33,202 bases of DNA from an uncultured Eubacteriales bacterium (GTDB taxonomy: Bacteria; Bacillota; Clostridia; Christensenellales; Aristaeellaceae), in assembly GCA_944349855.1 (NCBI GenBank), contig CALVNS010000027.1:1-33202 (forward strand), read 5' to 3'. Within the stretch, counting starts at the first letter, position 1; each line of letters opens with the position of its first letter. Of the stretch, positions 17,339 to 25,212 are shown piece after piece. The notes beneath the pieces were generated by a model. The model did not search any database. It worked only from the letters and a program-made list of their open reading frames with translations, and was not told the origin of the DNA. The translations under genes and the position numbers were made by a program.

Positions 17339-18229
17339 ATGGAACTGCGCGTGCTCAAATACTTTCTGATGATTGCCCGCGAGGAAAACATGACCCACGC
17401 GTCGCAGCTTTTGCATGTGACGCAGCCCACCCTCTCCCGGCAGATCCGGGACCTGGAAAAGGAGCTGGGCGTCACGCTGTTTGAGCGGAGCAACCATCGC
17501 ATCGTCTTGACGCAGGACGGCCTGCTGCTTCGCCGCAGGGCGCAGGAGATCGTAGAGCTGGCAGAGCGCACGCAGCGGGATTTTGCCAATAGAGATGAGG
17601 AGCTCTGCGGCGAGATCGCCATCGGCAGCGGCGAAACCCGCAGCATGTCGGCGCTGGCGGAGATTCTCGCCTCCTTCCGCCAACGTCATCCCAGGGTGCG
17701 CTACCGCTTTTACAGCGGCAATGCCGACCACATCAAGGAGCGCATGGAAAATGGCACGCTGGATATGGGGCTGCTGCCCGAACCGGTGGACATCTCCAGA
17801 TATGATTTTTTCCGCGTGCCCGTGATGGAAGAATGGGGCGTTCTGACCCGGGAGGATTCTCCGCTGAGCGGCTTGGAGGCCGTCCGTCCCGAAGATCTCG
17901 TCGGGCGTCCACTGATGATCTCCGGTCGGGAATTGGTGCAAAACGAACTGGCGCACTGGTTCGGCGACAGCCTGGATCAGCTGAATATGCTCATTCGCTA
18001 TAATCTCCTTTACAACGTCGCCATGCTGGTGAAGAGCGGCTTGGGCGATGCGCTGTGCATCCGGCTGGACTGCTCGTATCCAGGGCTCCGGTTTGTGCCG
18101 CTGCACCCGCCGCTCGCCTTCGGCTCCGTGCTGATCTGGAAGAAACATCAGGTGACCTCTCCGACGGTCGGCGCGCTGATTGCGCAGGTCAAGCAATGCC
18201 TGGAAGGCATTTCTGAATATAATGGATAA
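17339..18229 (+). CDS. LysR-family regulator opening the redox island
   Basis: This 296-residue LysR-type regulator has an N-terminal helix-turn-helix (MTHASQLLHVTQPTLSRQIRD, about 19-40) and an effector domain to the end. The start is the ATG at MELRVLKYF with AAGGAAGG upstream; 31 upstream in-frame codons include the promoter and are excluded. It is clearly paralogous to the minus-strand LysR at 26157-27041: both start MExRVLxYF, share SGN-(A/T)-(D/E)-x-I in the effector domain, and carry Dx-S-x-Y-(D/N) and WKK segments at matching places. The two bracket the redox genes and probably sense related ligands. The effector is unknown. Confidence 0.92.
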   Translation: MELRVLKYFLMIAREENMTHASQLLHVTQPTLSRQIRDLEKELGVTLFERSNHRIVLTQDGLLLRRRAQEIVELAERTQRDFANRDEELCGEIAIGSGETRSMSALAEILASFRQRHPRVRYRFYSGNADHIKERMENGTLDMGLLPEPVDISRYDFFRVPVMEEWGVLTREDSPLSGLEAVRPEDLVGRPLMISGRELVQNELAHWFGDSLDQLNMLIRYNLLYNVAMLVKSGLGDALCIRLDCSYPGLRFVPLHPPLAFGSVLIWKKHQVTSPTVGALIAQVKQCLEGISEYNG

Positions 18230-18232
18230 GTA

Positions 18233-18261
18233 TTAGACATGGAAATAGAAGCTGTTATACA
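18233..18261 (+). promoter_or_regulatory. Possible promoter ahead of the redox genes
   Basis: TTAGAC (18233-18238) and TATACA (18256-18261) are spaced 17 bases. Transcription would start inside the hairpin described next, so the two elements probably interact; the call is tentative. Confidence 0.4.
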
Positions 18262-18295
18262 ATATGGGTGTCCGAACTGGACGCCCATATTTTTT
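18261..18295 (+). terminator. Hairpin with T run between LysR and the flavin reductase-like gene
   Basis: A 13-bp stem with one wobble pair (arms 18261-18273 and 18279-18291, loop GAACT) is followed by TTTT. It looks like the LysR terminator. A long reading of the next gene from an ATG at 18241 would run through it, which argues for the shorter start. Confidence 0.7.
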
Positions 18296-18328
18296 ATTGA
18301 AGGCAATGGCTTAAAGGAGATGGAGGTA

Positions 18329-18865
18329 TTGAGAAAGGACCTTGTCAGCGTGCTGGCGCTCTATCCCACCCCGCTGGTTCTGGTGGGAGCCATAACGCCA
18401 AACTGGGTATTGGCGGGCCACGTGGGCATTATGGGGCATGACCATATCATGGTGAGCTTGTCCCAGACGCATTATACCAACCGGGGTATACGGGCGCACG
18501 GGATGCTTTCTGTCCATATGGTAGAGGAAGACCTGTTCAAAAAGGCGGACCTGGCGGGATGTGTAAGCGGCGCAAAGGTGGATAAGTCAACGCTGTTTCC
18601 CTACAGCGTGACGCAGGAAGGCGTTCCGGTCATTGACCAGTCCAGGTTGACCATGGTCTGTGCCGTGGAAAGAAACGATCCAACTCCAGGATTTGACAAT
18701 TTCATTCTGAAGATCCTGCACACCTACGCGGACGAAGCAATTCTCACCCCCAATGGCAGGATCGACTATGACTCGTTTAAACCGGTGCTCTTTGAAATGC
18801 CCGGCTACACCTATCTGCGAACGGGCGAAACCATTGCCAAGTGCATGAGCCTGAACGCCAAGTGA
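18329..18865 (+). CDS. Flavin reductase-like FMN-binding protein
   Basis: This 178-residue protein resembles the flavin reductase family with an FMN-binding split barrel. It opens MRKDLVSVLALYPTPLVLVGA, the usual first strands of anaerobe members, and contains HIMVSLSQTHYTNRGI and HMVEEDLFKKADLAGCVSG, which match the family's flavin-contact and loop segments. I prefer the TTG at 18329, nine bases after AAAGGAG; the ATG at 18320 lies directly against that site. Such proteins reduce free flavin or act as small flavin-dependent reductases in the cytosol. It is the first structural gene of the island, 20 bp before the MerR gene. Confidence 0.8.
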   Translation: MRKDLVSVLALYPTPLVLVGAITPNWVLAGHVGIMGHDHIMVSLSQTHYTNRGIRAHGMLSVHMVEEDLFKKADLAGCVSGAKVDKSTLFPYSVTQEGVPVIDQSRLTMVCAVERNDPTPGFDNFILKILHTYADEAILTPNGRIDYDSFKPVLFEMPGYTYLRTGETIAKCMSLNAK

Positions 18866-18885
18866 AGAGAGGAGCTACGCTGCCC

Positions 18886-19236
18886 ATGACCAAGGAAGAG
18901 GCAAGCAAGCGCTACCAAATTCCCATCGAGATTTTGAACGAATATGAAGGCTGGGGCCTGTGCGGCACCGTGAAGCAGGTCATGGGCTGCTGGCAGTATG
19001 ACGATCAGGACCTGGAACGCCTGAGCGTCATCATGGCGCTGCATGACATGGGCTTTGCCGCCGACGAGGTGGAAAGCTATATGCGTCTGCTGCTTTCGCA
19101 GGCAGACACCACCCCAGAGCGCATGCGCATGCTGGAAAGAAGGCGCAACGCGGCGCTGGATGAAATTCACCTGAAGGAAAGGCAACTGCAGCGACTGGAT
19201 TACTTGCGCTACAAGATGCGCACGCAAAAGGCGTGA
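18886..19236 (+). CDS. MerR-family regulator
   Basis: This 116-residue protein has a short MerR-type winged helix-turn-helix (TKEEASKRYQIPIEILNEYE, then CWQYDDQDLERLSVIMALHDMGF) and a C-terminal dimerisation helix ending RLDYLRYKMR. C26 and C35 lie in the DNA-binding half, and no C-terminal metal-binding cysteine motif is present. The ATG is 12 bp after GAGAGGAG; an upstream GTG at 18841 would overlap the preceding gene. It sits 13 bp before the aldo/keto reductase gene. MerR proteins beside aldo/keto reductases in Bacillota often respond to aldehydes or other electrophiles; that role here is inference. Confidence 0.86.
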   Translation: MTKEEASKRYQIPIEILNEYEGWGLCGTVKQVMGCWQYDDQDLERLSVIMALHDMGFAADEVESYMRLLLSQADTTPERMRMLERRRNAALDEIHLKERQLQRLDYLRYKMRTQKA

Positions 19237-19249
19237 GAAAGGAGCTTCT

Positions 19250-20287
19250 ATGCAATACGTCAAGCTGGGAACATCCGACCTGAACGTTTCCGGGGTATGT
19301 CTGGGCTGCATGGGATTTGGCGACGCGGCCCACGGCCAGCACAGCTGGACGCTGGATGAGGAATCGTCCCGAAAGATCATCCGCCGGGCGTTGGAACTGG
19401 GCGTCAACTTCTTTGACACGGCCATCGTGTATCAAAACGGCACCAGCGAGCAGTACCTGGGCCGCGCCCTGCGGGACTTTGCCCGCCGGGAAGACGTAGT
19501 AGTGGCCACCAAGTTCCCCGTGCGCGCCCAGGAGGAGATCGACGCAGGGATCAGCGGTCAGGAGCATGTGCGCCGCATGCTGGATCAAAGCCTGCAAAAC
19601 CTGGGCATGGACTACGTGGATCTGTACATCTGCCATATGTGGGACTACCGGACCCCGCTGTACGAGATCATGGAGGGATTGAATCGCGCCGTAAAGGCGG
19701 GCAAGGCGCGCTACATCGGCATCTCCAACTGCTTTGCCTGGCAACTGTGCAAGGCCAACGAGCTGGCCCGTCGGGAGGGCTTTGCGCCCTTCGTATCCGT
19801 GCAGGGGCATTACAACCTGATCTTCCGGGAGGAAGAGCGGGAGATGATCCCCTACTGCCGGGAGGAGGGCATTGCCGTTACGCCTTACAGCGCGCTGGCC
19901 GGCGGCCGCCTGTCAAAGCTGCCGGGGGAGACCTCCAAGCGTTTGGAGGAGGATACCTACGCCAAGGGCAAGTATGACGCCACCGCGATGCAGGATGCCC
20001 GCATCATTGAGCGGGTGGCGGAGTTGGCCCGTTCCCATGGCGTAACCATGACGGAGATTTCCCTGGCCTGGCTGATGGGCAAGGGCGCCATCCCCGTGGC
20101 CGGCGCCACCAAGCTCAGCCATGTGGAGGGCGCGGCCGGCGCCACGGATTTGCGCCTCTCGGCAGAAGAAACCGCCTATCTGGAGGCGTGTTACGTGCCG
20201 CACCGGCTGGTGGGCGTCATGGCGCAGAACACCCAGGAAACAGCGAACAAGCCGCAAGTCTGGTCTTCCAATACGCCCAAAATCTAA
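19250..20287 (+). CDS. Aldo/keto reductase (YajO-like)
   Basis: This 345-residue cytosolic aldo/keto reductase closely resembles E. coli YajO along its length, in segments such as LGCMGFG, EESSRKIIRRALELGVNFFDTA, YLGRALRDFARREDVVVATK and GKARYIGISN. The TIM-barrel tetrad is present: D and Y in FFDTAIVY, K in ATKF and H in YICHMWD. The C-terminal NADPH segment (VAGATKLSHVEGA) is intact. Substrates are usually small aldehydes or ketones reduced with NADPH. It has AAAGGAG before its ATG and lies 20 bp before the cytosolic flavodoxin gene in the same operon. Confidence 0.94.
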   Translation: MQYVKLGTSDLNVSGVCLGCMGFGDAAHGQHSWTLDEESSRKIIRRALELGVNFFDTAIVYQNGTSEQYLGRALRDFARREDVVVATKFPVRAQEEIDAGISGQEHVRRMLDQSLQNLGMDYVDLYICHMWDYRTPLYEIMEGLNRAVKAGKARYIGISNCFAWQLCKANELARREGFAPFVSVQGHYNLIFREEEREMIPYCREEGIAVTPYSALAGGRLSKLPGETSKRLEEDTYAKGKYDATAMQDARIIERVAELARSHGVTMTEISLAWLMGKGAIPVAGATKLSHVEGAAGATDLRLSAEETAYLEACYVPHRLVGVMAQNTQETANKPQVWSSNTPKI

Positions 20288-20307
20288 AGCAGAAAGGAGC
20301 ATTTGTT

Positions 20308-20796
20308 ATGAAAACCCTTGTGGCTTACTTTTCCGCCAGCGGGGAAACCGCCCGCCTGGCCAAGACTCTCGCACGCGCTGCGCAGGCAGATCTGTACGAG
20401 ATTCGGCCCGCGCAGCCCTATACCGCCGCGGACCTCAACTGGCACGACAATCAAAGCCGTTCCTCCGTGGAGATGAAAGATCCGGCTTGCCGCCCGGCAA
20501 TCGCCGGGGACGCGCCGGACCTGACGGCATACGATACGGTCTTCGTCGGCTTTCCCATCTGGTGGTATCAGGCCCCGCGCATCATTGAGACGTTTCTGGC
20601 CTCGTGCGATTTTTCCGGCAAGCGTGTGGTGCCCTTCGCCACCTCCGGCGGCAGCGGCATGGGCCGCACGGAGGAGATCCTGCAAAAAGCCTGCCCCTCA
20701 AAGGTCCGCTGGCTCCCTGGCAGGCGCCTGGACAGCCGCGCCAGCCTGGACACCCTTCACGATTGGCTGCAAGCTCTCCAGATCCATCAAAAATGA
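20308..20796 (+). CDS. Cytosolic flavodoxin (Flavodoxin_4-like)
   Basis: This 162-residue flavodoxin carries FMN as a one- or two-electron carrier. The phosphate-binding loop is YFSASGET (7-14), the flavin-stacking segment is FPIWWYQAPR (W85, W86), and SGGSGMGR (113-120) forms the third flavin loop. It has no signal peptide, so it is cytosolic. I start at the ATG after AGAAAGGAG; the open frame reaches 40 codons upstream into the aldo/keto reductase gene. It is immediately followed by a paralogue with a signal peptide (10-bp gap), a striking inside/outside pair. Its reductant could be the flavin reductase-like protein upstream (inference). Confidence 0.92.
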   Translation: MKTLVAYFSASGETARLAKTLARAAQADLYEIRPAQPYTAADLNWHDNQSRSSVEMKDPACRPAIAGDAPDLTAYDTVFVGFPIWWYQAPRIIETFLASCDFSGKRVVPFATSGGSGMGRTEEILQKACPSKVRWLPGRRLDSRASLDTLHDWLQALQIHQK

Positions 20797-20806
20797 GGAG
20801 GAATGC

Positions 20807-21400
20807 ATGATGAAAAAAACGTTTGCCCTGGCGCTGGCCCTGCTGCTGAGCCTGACCTTCGCCCGTGCGGAGGAGCAGGAACCCGCCTTCACGCCCACCG
20901 ACTCCACCGTGCTGGTCGCCTGCTTCTCGGCCACGGGCAACACCTGGCCGCTGGCGGAGTACGCCGCGGAATACCTTGGCGCCGACCTGTTCCGCATCGA
21001 GCCGGAAATCCCCTACACCGATGCGGACCTGAACTACAGCGACAGCAACTGCCGCGCCAATCAGGAGATGAACGATGAAACCAGCCGGCCGGCCCTGGCC
21101 GCGACGGTGGAAAACATCGCGCAGTACGACACGGTGGTCCTCGCCTTTCCCATCTGGTGGGGACAGGCGCCGCGGCTGATCGAAACCTTTGTGGAAGCCC
21201 ACGACCTGAGCGGCAAGACCGTGCTCACCTTCTGCACCTCCGCCAGCAGCGGCTATGGCCGCACCGGCGAAATTCTCGCCGCCCTGACCGATGAAACGGT
21301 CAACTGGATCGAAGGGGCGCGCTTCCCTGCCTCCATCACGGCAGAGGAAATGCAGGCCTGGCTCGCGGAAAAAGGCATTGCACCCTATACGGCAGAGTAA
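20807..21400 (+). CDS. Exported flavodoxin, paralogue of the preceding gene
   Basis: This 197-residue protein has a Sec signal peptide (MMKKTFALALALLLSLTF, ARA at 19-21) followed by a full flavodoxin domain. Visible elements are the CFSATGNTW phosphate loop (39-47), PYTDADLNYSDSN, FPIWWGQAPRLIETF and SASSGYGRT. The domain aligns with the cytosolic flavodoxin just upstream in every motif. There is no lipobox cysteine at the cleavage site. FMN would have to be loaded outside the cytosol or before export. The ATG at 20807 (or 20810) follows GAGGAGGA. It lies 34 bp before the decarboxylase-cupin fusion. The electron donor and acceptor are unknown. Confidence 0.9.
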   Translation: MMKKTFALALALLLSLTFARAEEQEPAFTPTDSTVLVACFSATGNTWPLAEYAAEYLGADLFRIEPEIPYTDADLNYSDSNCRANQEMNDETSRPALAATVENIAQYDTVVLAFPIWWGQAPRLIETFVEAHDLSGKTVLTFCTSASSGYGRTGEILAALTDETVNWIEGARFPASITAEEMQAWLAEKGIAPYTAE

Positions 21401-21434
21401 CGGCCCTTTGAATTGCATGAAAGGAGATAAAACC

Positions 21435-22193
21435 ATGTCTGTCAAACAAACCGCGGGGCGCAACGCCCTGGGAACCTTCGCCCCGAAATTTGCAGAACTC
21501 AATGACGACGTGCTCTTTGGGCAGGTCTGGAACCGCACGGACAAGCTCTCCCTGCGCGACCGCTCCCTGGTGACGGTTACGGCGCTGATGGCGCAGGGAC
21601 TCACGGATTCCTCCTTCCGCTATCACCTGACCACTGCCAAGCAAAATGGCATCACCCGGGAGGAGATCGCCGAGATCCTGACCCATGCCGCCTTCTATGC
21701 GGGCTGGCCCAAGGCATGGGCTGCGTTCAACATGGCCAAAGAGGTCTGGTCGGACGATGCCGCGCCGGCGCAGGACGCCAAGCAGGCGCACGCGGCTTCG
21801 ATGGTGTTCCCCATCGGCCAGCCCAACGACGGCTTTGCGCAGTATTTCATCGGGCAAAGCTACCTCGCGCCGCTTTCCACCCAACAGGTGGGCATCTACA
21901 ATGTGACCTTTGAGCCGGGATGCCACAACAACTGGCATATCCATCATGCCGATGAAGGCGGCGGGCAGATCCTGGTGTGCGTAGCGGGGCGTGGCTGGTA
22001 TCAGGCGTGGGGCGAGCCCGCGCAGCAGCTCACACCCGGCGACGTGGTGAACATTCCTGCGGGGGTCAAGCATTGGCACGGCGCGGCCCGGGACAGCTGG
22101 CTGAGCCACCTGGCCATCGAAGTGCCCGGCACAAACGGCCGCAATGAGTGGCTGGAGCCGGTCACCGACGCGCAATATGAGGTGCTGGCGTGA
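21435..22193 (+). CDS. Carboxymuconolactone decarboxylase-cupin fusion protein
   Basis: This 252-residue protein joins two domains. Residues 1-105 are a carboxymuconolactone decarboxylase (CMD) fold, with LSLRDRSLVTVTALMAQG, H64 in RYHLTTAKQNGIT and ILTHAAFYAGWPKAW. It lacks the CxxC of AhpD, so it is not an AhpD-type peroxidase adaptor. Residues 145-240 are a cupin with HIH (H168, H170) and PGDVVNIPAGVKHWHG (H213, H215), suggesting a bound metal. The fusion recurs in redox clusters of anaerobes with unsettled function; lactone, keto-acid or electrophile chemistry is plausible. AAGGAGA precedes the ATG. Its stop overlaps the next gene's GTG start. Confidence 0.9.
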   Translation: MSVKQTAGRNALGTFAPKFAELNDDVLFGQVWNRTDKLSLRDRSLVTVTALMAQGLTDSSFRYHLTTAKQNGITREEIAEILTHAAFYAGWPKAWAAFNMAKEVWSDDAAPAQDAKQAHAASMVFPIGQPNDGFAQYFIGQSYLAPLSTQQVGIYNVTFEPGCHNNWHIHHADEGGGQILVCVAGRGWYQAWGEPAQQLTPGDVVNIPAGVKHWHGAARDSWLSHLAIEVPGTNGRNEWLEPVTDAQYEVLA

Positions 22194-22723
22194 ACGTGCT
22201 GGTACTCATGGGCAGTCCCAATTCACGGGGCTCTACATACCTGTTGGCGGACGCATTTTGCAAGGGCGCGCAGGAGTGCGGACATGCGGTCAAGCGCATC
22301 GACGTGGCGCATGCCCGCCTGGCCCCCTGCGGCGGCTGCGTCGCCTGCGGTTACGACGGGCCCTGCGTCCAGCAGGACGACATGGAATGGATCGGCGCGG
22401 CCATTGTCCAGGCCGATATGCTGGCGCTGGCAACGCCCTTGTATTACTATGGCATGTCGGCGCAGCTCAAAACGGCGATTGACCGCTTTTGCGCCTTCAA
22501 TGGCCGCATTCAGCGCAAGCGCATCAAGTCCGCGCTGCTCAGCGTGGCATGGAACGCGGACGGCTGGACCTTTGACGCGCTTGAGGCACATTACCGCACA
22601 TTGGTCCGATATTTGAACCTTCAGGATCAGGGCATGGTGTTGGGCAAAGGCTGCGGCACGCCCGCCATGACGCGCGCAAGCGTCTATCCTGAACAGGCAT
22701 ACCGATTGGGGAAACGGCTTTGA
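22190..22723 (+). CDS. Iron-sulfur flavoprotein (NADPH-dependent FMN reductase fold)
   Basis: This 177-residue flavodoxin-fold protein carries a compact cysteine motif C47-x2-C50-x2-C53-x5-C59 (PCGGCVACGYDGPC). It matches the 4Fe-4S site of the archaeal iron-sulfur flavoprotein Isf. The FMN loop is MGSPNSRGSTYLLA near the N-terminus, and ATPLYYYGMSAQLK is the flavin-side segment. Isf-type proteins pass electrons between ferredoxin and FMN and can reduce oxygen or peroxide in anaerobes. The start is a GTG overlapping the previous stop (GTGA), so translation is coupled to the CMD-cupin protein. A second protein of this family is broken by an amber codon at 32431-33021. Confidence 0.9.
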   Translation: MNVLVLMGSPNSRGSTYLLADAFCKGAQECGHAVKRIDVAHARLAPCGGCVACGYDGPCVQQDDMEWIGAAIVQADMLALATPLYYYGMSAQLKTAIDRFCAFNGRIQRKRIKSALLSVAWNADGWTFDALEAHYRTLVRYLNLQDQGMVLGKGCGTPAMTRASVYPEQAYRLGKRL

Positions 22724-22739
22724 CGCAAAAGGAGCGCGC

Positions 22740-23402
22740 ATGAAATCCAAAGTGAAGACGGGCGTGGATATCGCCATGACGGCCCTGTTCCTCTGCCAGA
22801 TGGGCTATCACATGATGGACAACCGGATACATGAGTGGACGGGCGTGACGCTGTGCGTGCTGTTCCTTCTCCATCATGCGCTCAACCCCGGCTGGCATCT
22901 TGGGCTGTTCAGGGGAAGGTATCCCGCCTCCCGCGTGTGGCTGACCCTCGTGGATCTGCTGCTCACCCTGGCGATGGCGGCGGTCATCGTCAGCGCCATT
23001 CTGGTTTCCCGCCACGTGTTCGACTTCCTGGGCCTGCGCATGCGGGCGGTGGGGCGGCGCATTCACATGCCGGCCACCATGTGGGCGTTCGTGCTGACGG
23101 GGCTGCATATCGGGCTGCACTGGCACATTGTGCTGGGCAAGCTGGGCAAGCCGGGAAAACGCGTCTGGCTGGCCAGGCTGGTGCTGGTAGCCACAGTTGC
23201 CTTTGGCCTGTGGGAATTTGCCACGCGGGGCCTGTGGATGGAGCTGTTCATGCTCCGGGAATTCGCCTTCCTGGAATATGGCGAACCCCTGGCGGTATTC
23301 TTCGCCTCCTACGCGGCCGTGCTGTGCGTATGGGCTGCACTGTCCTACTACATCGGCAAAGCGTTACGAAATGAGCGCCGCAGCCGAACAAAAGGGAGGT
23401 AA
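22740..23402 (+). CDS. DUF4405 membrane protein, cytochrome b561-like
   Basis: This 220-residue protein has about five membrane helices. The first two resemble DUF4405: MGYHMMDNRIHEWTGVTL then LFLLHHALNP. Histidines H24, H31, H45, H46, H53, H92, H109, H123, H127 and H129 cluster near helix ends, and the GLHIGLHWH repeat (121-129) recalls heme-binding helices of the formate dehydrogenase gamma/cytochrome b561 type. Heme binding is inference from family likeness. Between a cytosolic iron-sulfur flavoprotein and an exported flavodoxin, it is the natural candidate to carry electrons across the membrane. The ATG follows AAAGGAG; the next gene starts 7 bp later. Confidence 0.84.
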   Translation: MKSKVKTGVDIAMTALFLCQMGYHMMDNRIHEWTGVTLCVLFLLHHALNPGWHLGLFRGRYPASRVWLTLVDLLLTLAMAAVIVSAILVSRHVFDFLGLRMRAVGRRIHMPATMWAFVLTGLHIGLHWHIVLGKLGKPGKRVWLARLVLVATVAFGLWEFATRGLWMELFMLREFAFLEYGEPLAVFFASYAAVLCVWAALSYYIGKALRNERRSRTKGR

Positions 23403-23409
23403 CCGGTTC

Positions 23410-24120
23410 ATGAAAAAACCATTGATTCTACCTCTGTGCCTGCTGCTCCTCCTGGCAGCCTTTCCCGCAGCCGCGCAGGAATCGCCTTCTATCCTCATCG
23501 CCTATTTCACCTGGGCGGAAAACACCGTCATTGACGACCAGGAAGCCTCTCTGGCCAGCGCACTGGAACATTACGACAATATGGGCGACACCCACAGCGG
23601 CGCGGATGCCACGTCCTCGGCCAGCCTGCTGATGCCAGGCAACACGGCGGTCATGGCGTCCCACATTCAGCGCCTGACGGGCGGGGATCTGTTTTCCATT
23701 CAGGCGGAGCAGCCCTATCCCAGCAACTACGACGACTGCCTGGACCGCGCGGCGGAGGAGCTGGACGACGGCGTCCGCCCGGCGCTCAAGACCCACATAG
23801 AGGACATGGACGCCTACGACGTGGTGTTTCTGGGCATGCCCAACTGGTGGTATTCCTGTCCCATGGCCATTCTGACCATTGTAGAGTCGTATGACTTTTC
23901 GGGCAAGACGGTCATTCCCTTTGTGGCCCACGGCACGGGCGGCATTTCCGGTTCGGTGCGCGACATGAGCGCCTCCCTGCCGCAGGATTGCACGGTGCTC
24001 CCGCCCGTCGGCGTATACCGGCCGGATATCCCCACCTGTGGCCCGGCGATTGAAGAATGGCTGAACGAACTCGCGCTGCCCTTTCCCATCGGGGATTCCC
24101 TGGCGGCGGCAAAAGAATGA
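23410..24120 (+). CDS. Exported flavodoxin-like protein (second)
   Basis: This 236-residue protein has a Sec signal peptide (MKKPLILPLCLLLLLAAF, AAA at 20-22) and a flavodoxin domain. The phosphate loop is YFTWAENT (32-39), an atypical sequence. An insertion of about 45 residues follows before the conserved ADLF-like GGDLFSIQAEQPYP. The flavin segments GMPNWWYSCPMA and AHGTGGISGS are present. The insertion is seen in long flavodoxin-like proteins of gut anaerobes. The ATG follows GGGAGG. The gene ends in ATGA overlapping a 42-codon ORF of doubtful reality. Function is unknown; extracytoplasmic electron transfer is inferred from position. Confidence 0.88.
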   Translation: MKKPLILPLCLLLLLAAFPAAAQESPSILIAYFTWAENTVIDDQEASLASALEHYDNMGDTHSGADATSSASLLMPGNTAVMASHIQRLTGGDLFSIQAEQPYPSNYDDCLDRAAEELDDGVRPALKTHIEDMDAYDVVFLGMPNWWYSCPMAILTIVESYDFSGKTVIPFVAHGTGGISGSVRDMSASLPQDCTVLPPVGVYRPDIPTCGPAIEEWLNELALPFPIGDSLAAAKE

Positions 24121-24245
24121 GAAAGGCATTGGGATATCTGTCCTGCCTGGATCGCGGCAATGGCATGAGAGAAGCCGCCTGCCGCGCAGACGAAGGATTT
24201 TGCCGGCGCAATGGAATGGCCGTGGGAAGCGCCGGCTGCGACTGA
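24117..24245 (+). CDS. Doubtful 42-residue cysteine-containing ORF
   Basis: The ATG overlaps the stop of the exported flavodoxin gene (ATGA). The product would have four cysteines (10, 22, 29, 41) and no recognisable motif. It has no ribosome site of its own beyond coupling, and its third-codon-position GC looks lower than in its neighbours. It fills the only sizeable gap (147 bp) in the island. It could be a relic of a larger gene or simple leader sequence for the DUF362 gene. Confidence 0.2.
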   Translation: MRKALGYLSCLDRGNGMREAACRADEGFCRRNGMAVGSAGCD

Positions 24246-24267
24246 ACACGCGTAAGGAGGTCTCATC

Positions 24268-25212
24268 ATGAAAAGGGCATTATGCTTTCTGTTGCTCATG
24301 GCGCTCTTTCCCCTGTATGCGCTTGCCGAGACGGCCGATGCGCCGGCGGTGTACATGACCTCCCGGATCACCCCGGAAGGGCTGATGGCCGTGTACGAAG
24401 CGCTGGGACGCGAGGCACAGGGCGAAAACGTGGCGGTCAAGATCTCCACCGGGGAGACGGGCAGCAACTATCTGCGGCCCGAGCTCATCGGAGAATTTGT
24501 ACAAGCCATCGGCGGCACCATCGTGGAGTGCAACACCGCCTATGGCGGCCAGCGCGCCTCCACGGCCATGCACTATCAGCTGGCTGAGGATCACGGCTAT
24601 ACGGCCATCGCGGATGTGGACATCATGGACGAAAATGGCTCCATGACCCTGCCGGTCACCGGCGGCACGGTGCTCACCGAAAACTACGTGGGCGTCAACT
24701 TGCAAAACTACGACTTTCTGGTGGTGCTCTCCCACTTCAAGGGGCATTCTATGGCTGGCTTCGGCGGCGCAATCAAGAACCTGTCCATCGGCTGCGCTTC
24801 GTCCGAGGGCAAGGCGTGGATTCACTCCGGCGGCACGGGCGGCAGCATGTGGGGCGGCGAGCAGGACGCGTTTCTGGAGGCCATGGCCGAAGCGGCCAAG
24901 TCCGTTGTGGACTACTTTGGGGACGGTGAGCGCGCGCTGTACATCAACGTCATGAACCGCCTGAGCGTGGATTGCGACTGCGACGGCAGCCCCGCCGAGC
25001 CGGACATGCACGACATTGGCATCCTGGCCTCTGTCGATCCTGTGGCGCTGGACCAGGCGTGCATTGACCTGGTCTATGCGGCGCAGGACGGCGGCTCGCT
25101 CATTCAGCGCATCGAAAGCCGCAACGGCCTGCACACGCTGGAGCACACGCAGACCATCGGCTTTGGCAGCCGTGCATATACGCTGGTGAACATCGATGAT
25201 GGACTGGATTGA
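24268..25212 (+). CDS. Exported DUF362-domain protein
   Basis: This 314-residue protein has a Sec signal peptide (MKRALCFLLLMALFPLYALA, cleavage after residue 20) followed by a DUF362 domain. Marks are VAVKISTGETGSNYLRPELI, CNTAYGG, the VVLSHFKGHSMAGFGGAIKNL core and ILASVDPVALDQA. DUF362 proteins are usually cytosolic iron-sulfur-associated proteins of unknown reaction, often with a ferredoxin tail; this one has no ferredoxin tail and is exported. Cysteines in IGCASSEG and VDCDCDG could hold a metal, but this is not shown. AAGGAGG precedes the ATG. It overlaps the permease gene by 17 bp, so the two are translationally linked. Confidence 0.88.
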   Translation: MKRALCFLLLMALFPLYALAETADAPAVYMTSRITPEGLMAVYEALGREAQGENVAVKISTGETGSNYLRPELIGEFVQAIGGTIVECNTAYGGQRASTAMHYQLAEDHGYTAIADVDIMDENGSMTLPVTGGTVLTENYVGVNLQNYDFLVVLSHFKGHSMAGFGGAIKNLSIGCASSEGKAWIHSGGTGGSMWGGEQDAFLEAMAEAAKSVVDYFGDGERALYINVMNRLSVDCDCDGSPAEPDMHDIGILASVDPVALDQACIDLVYAAQDGGSLIQRIESRNGLHTLEHTQTIGFGSRAYTLVNIDDGLD

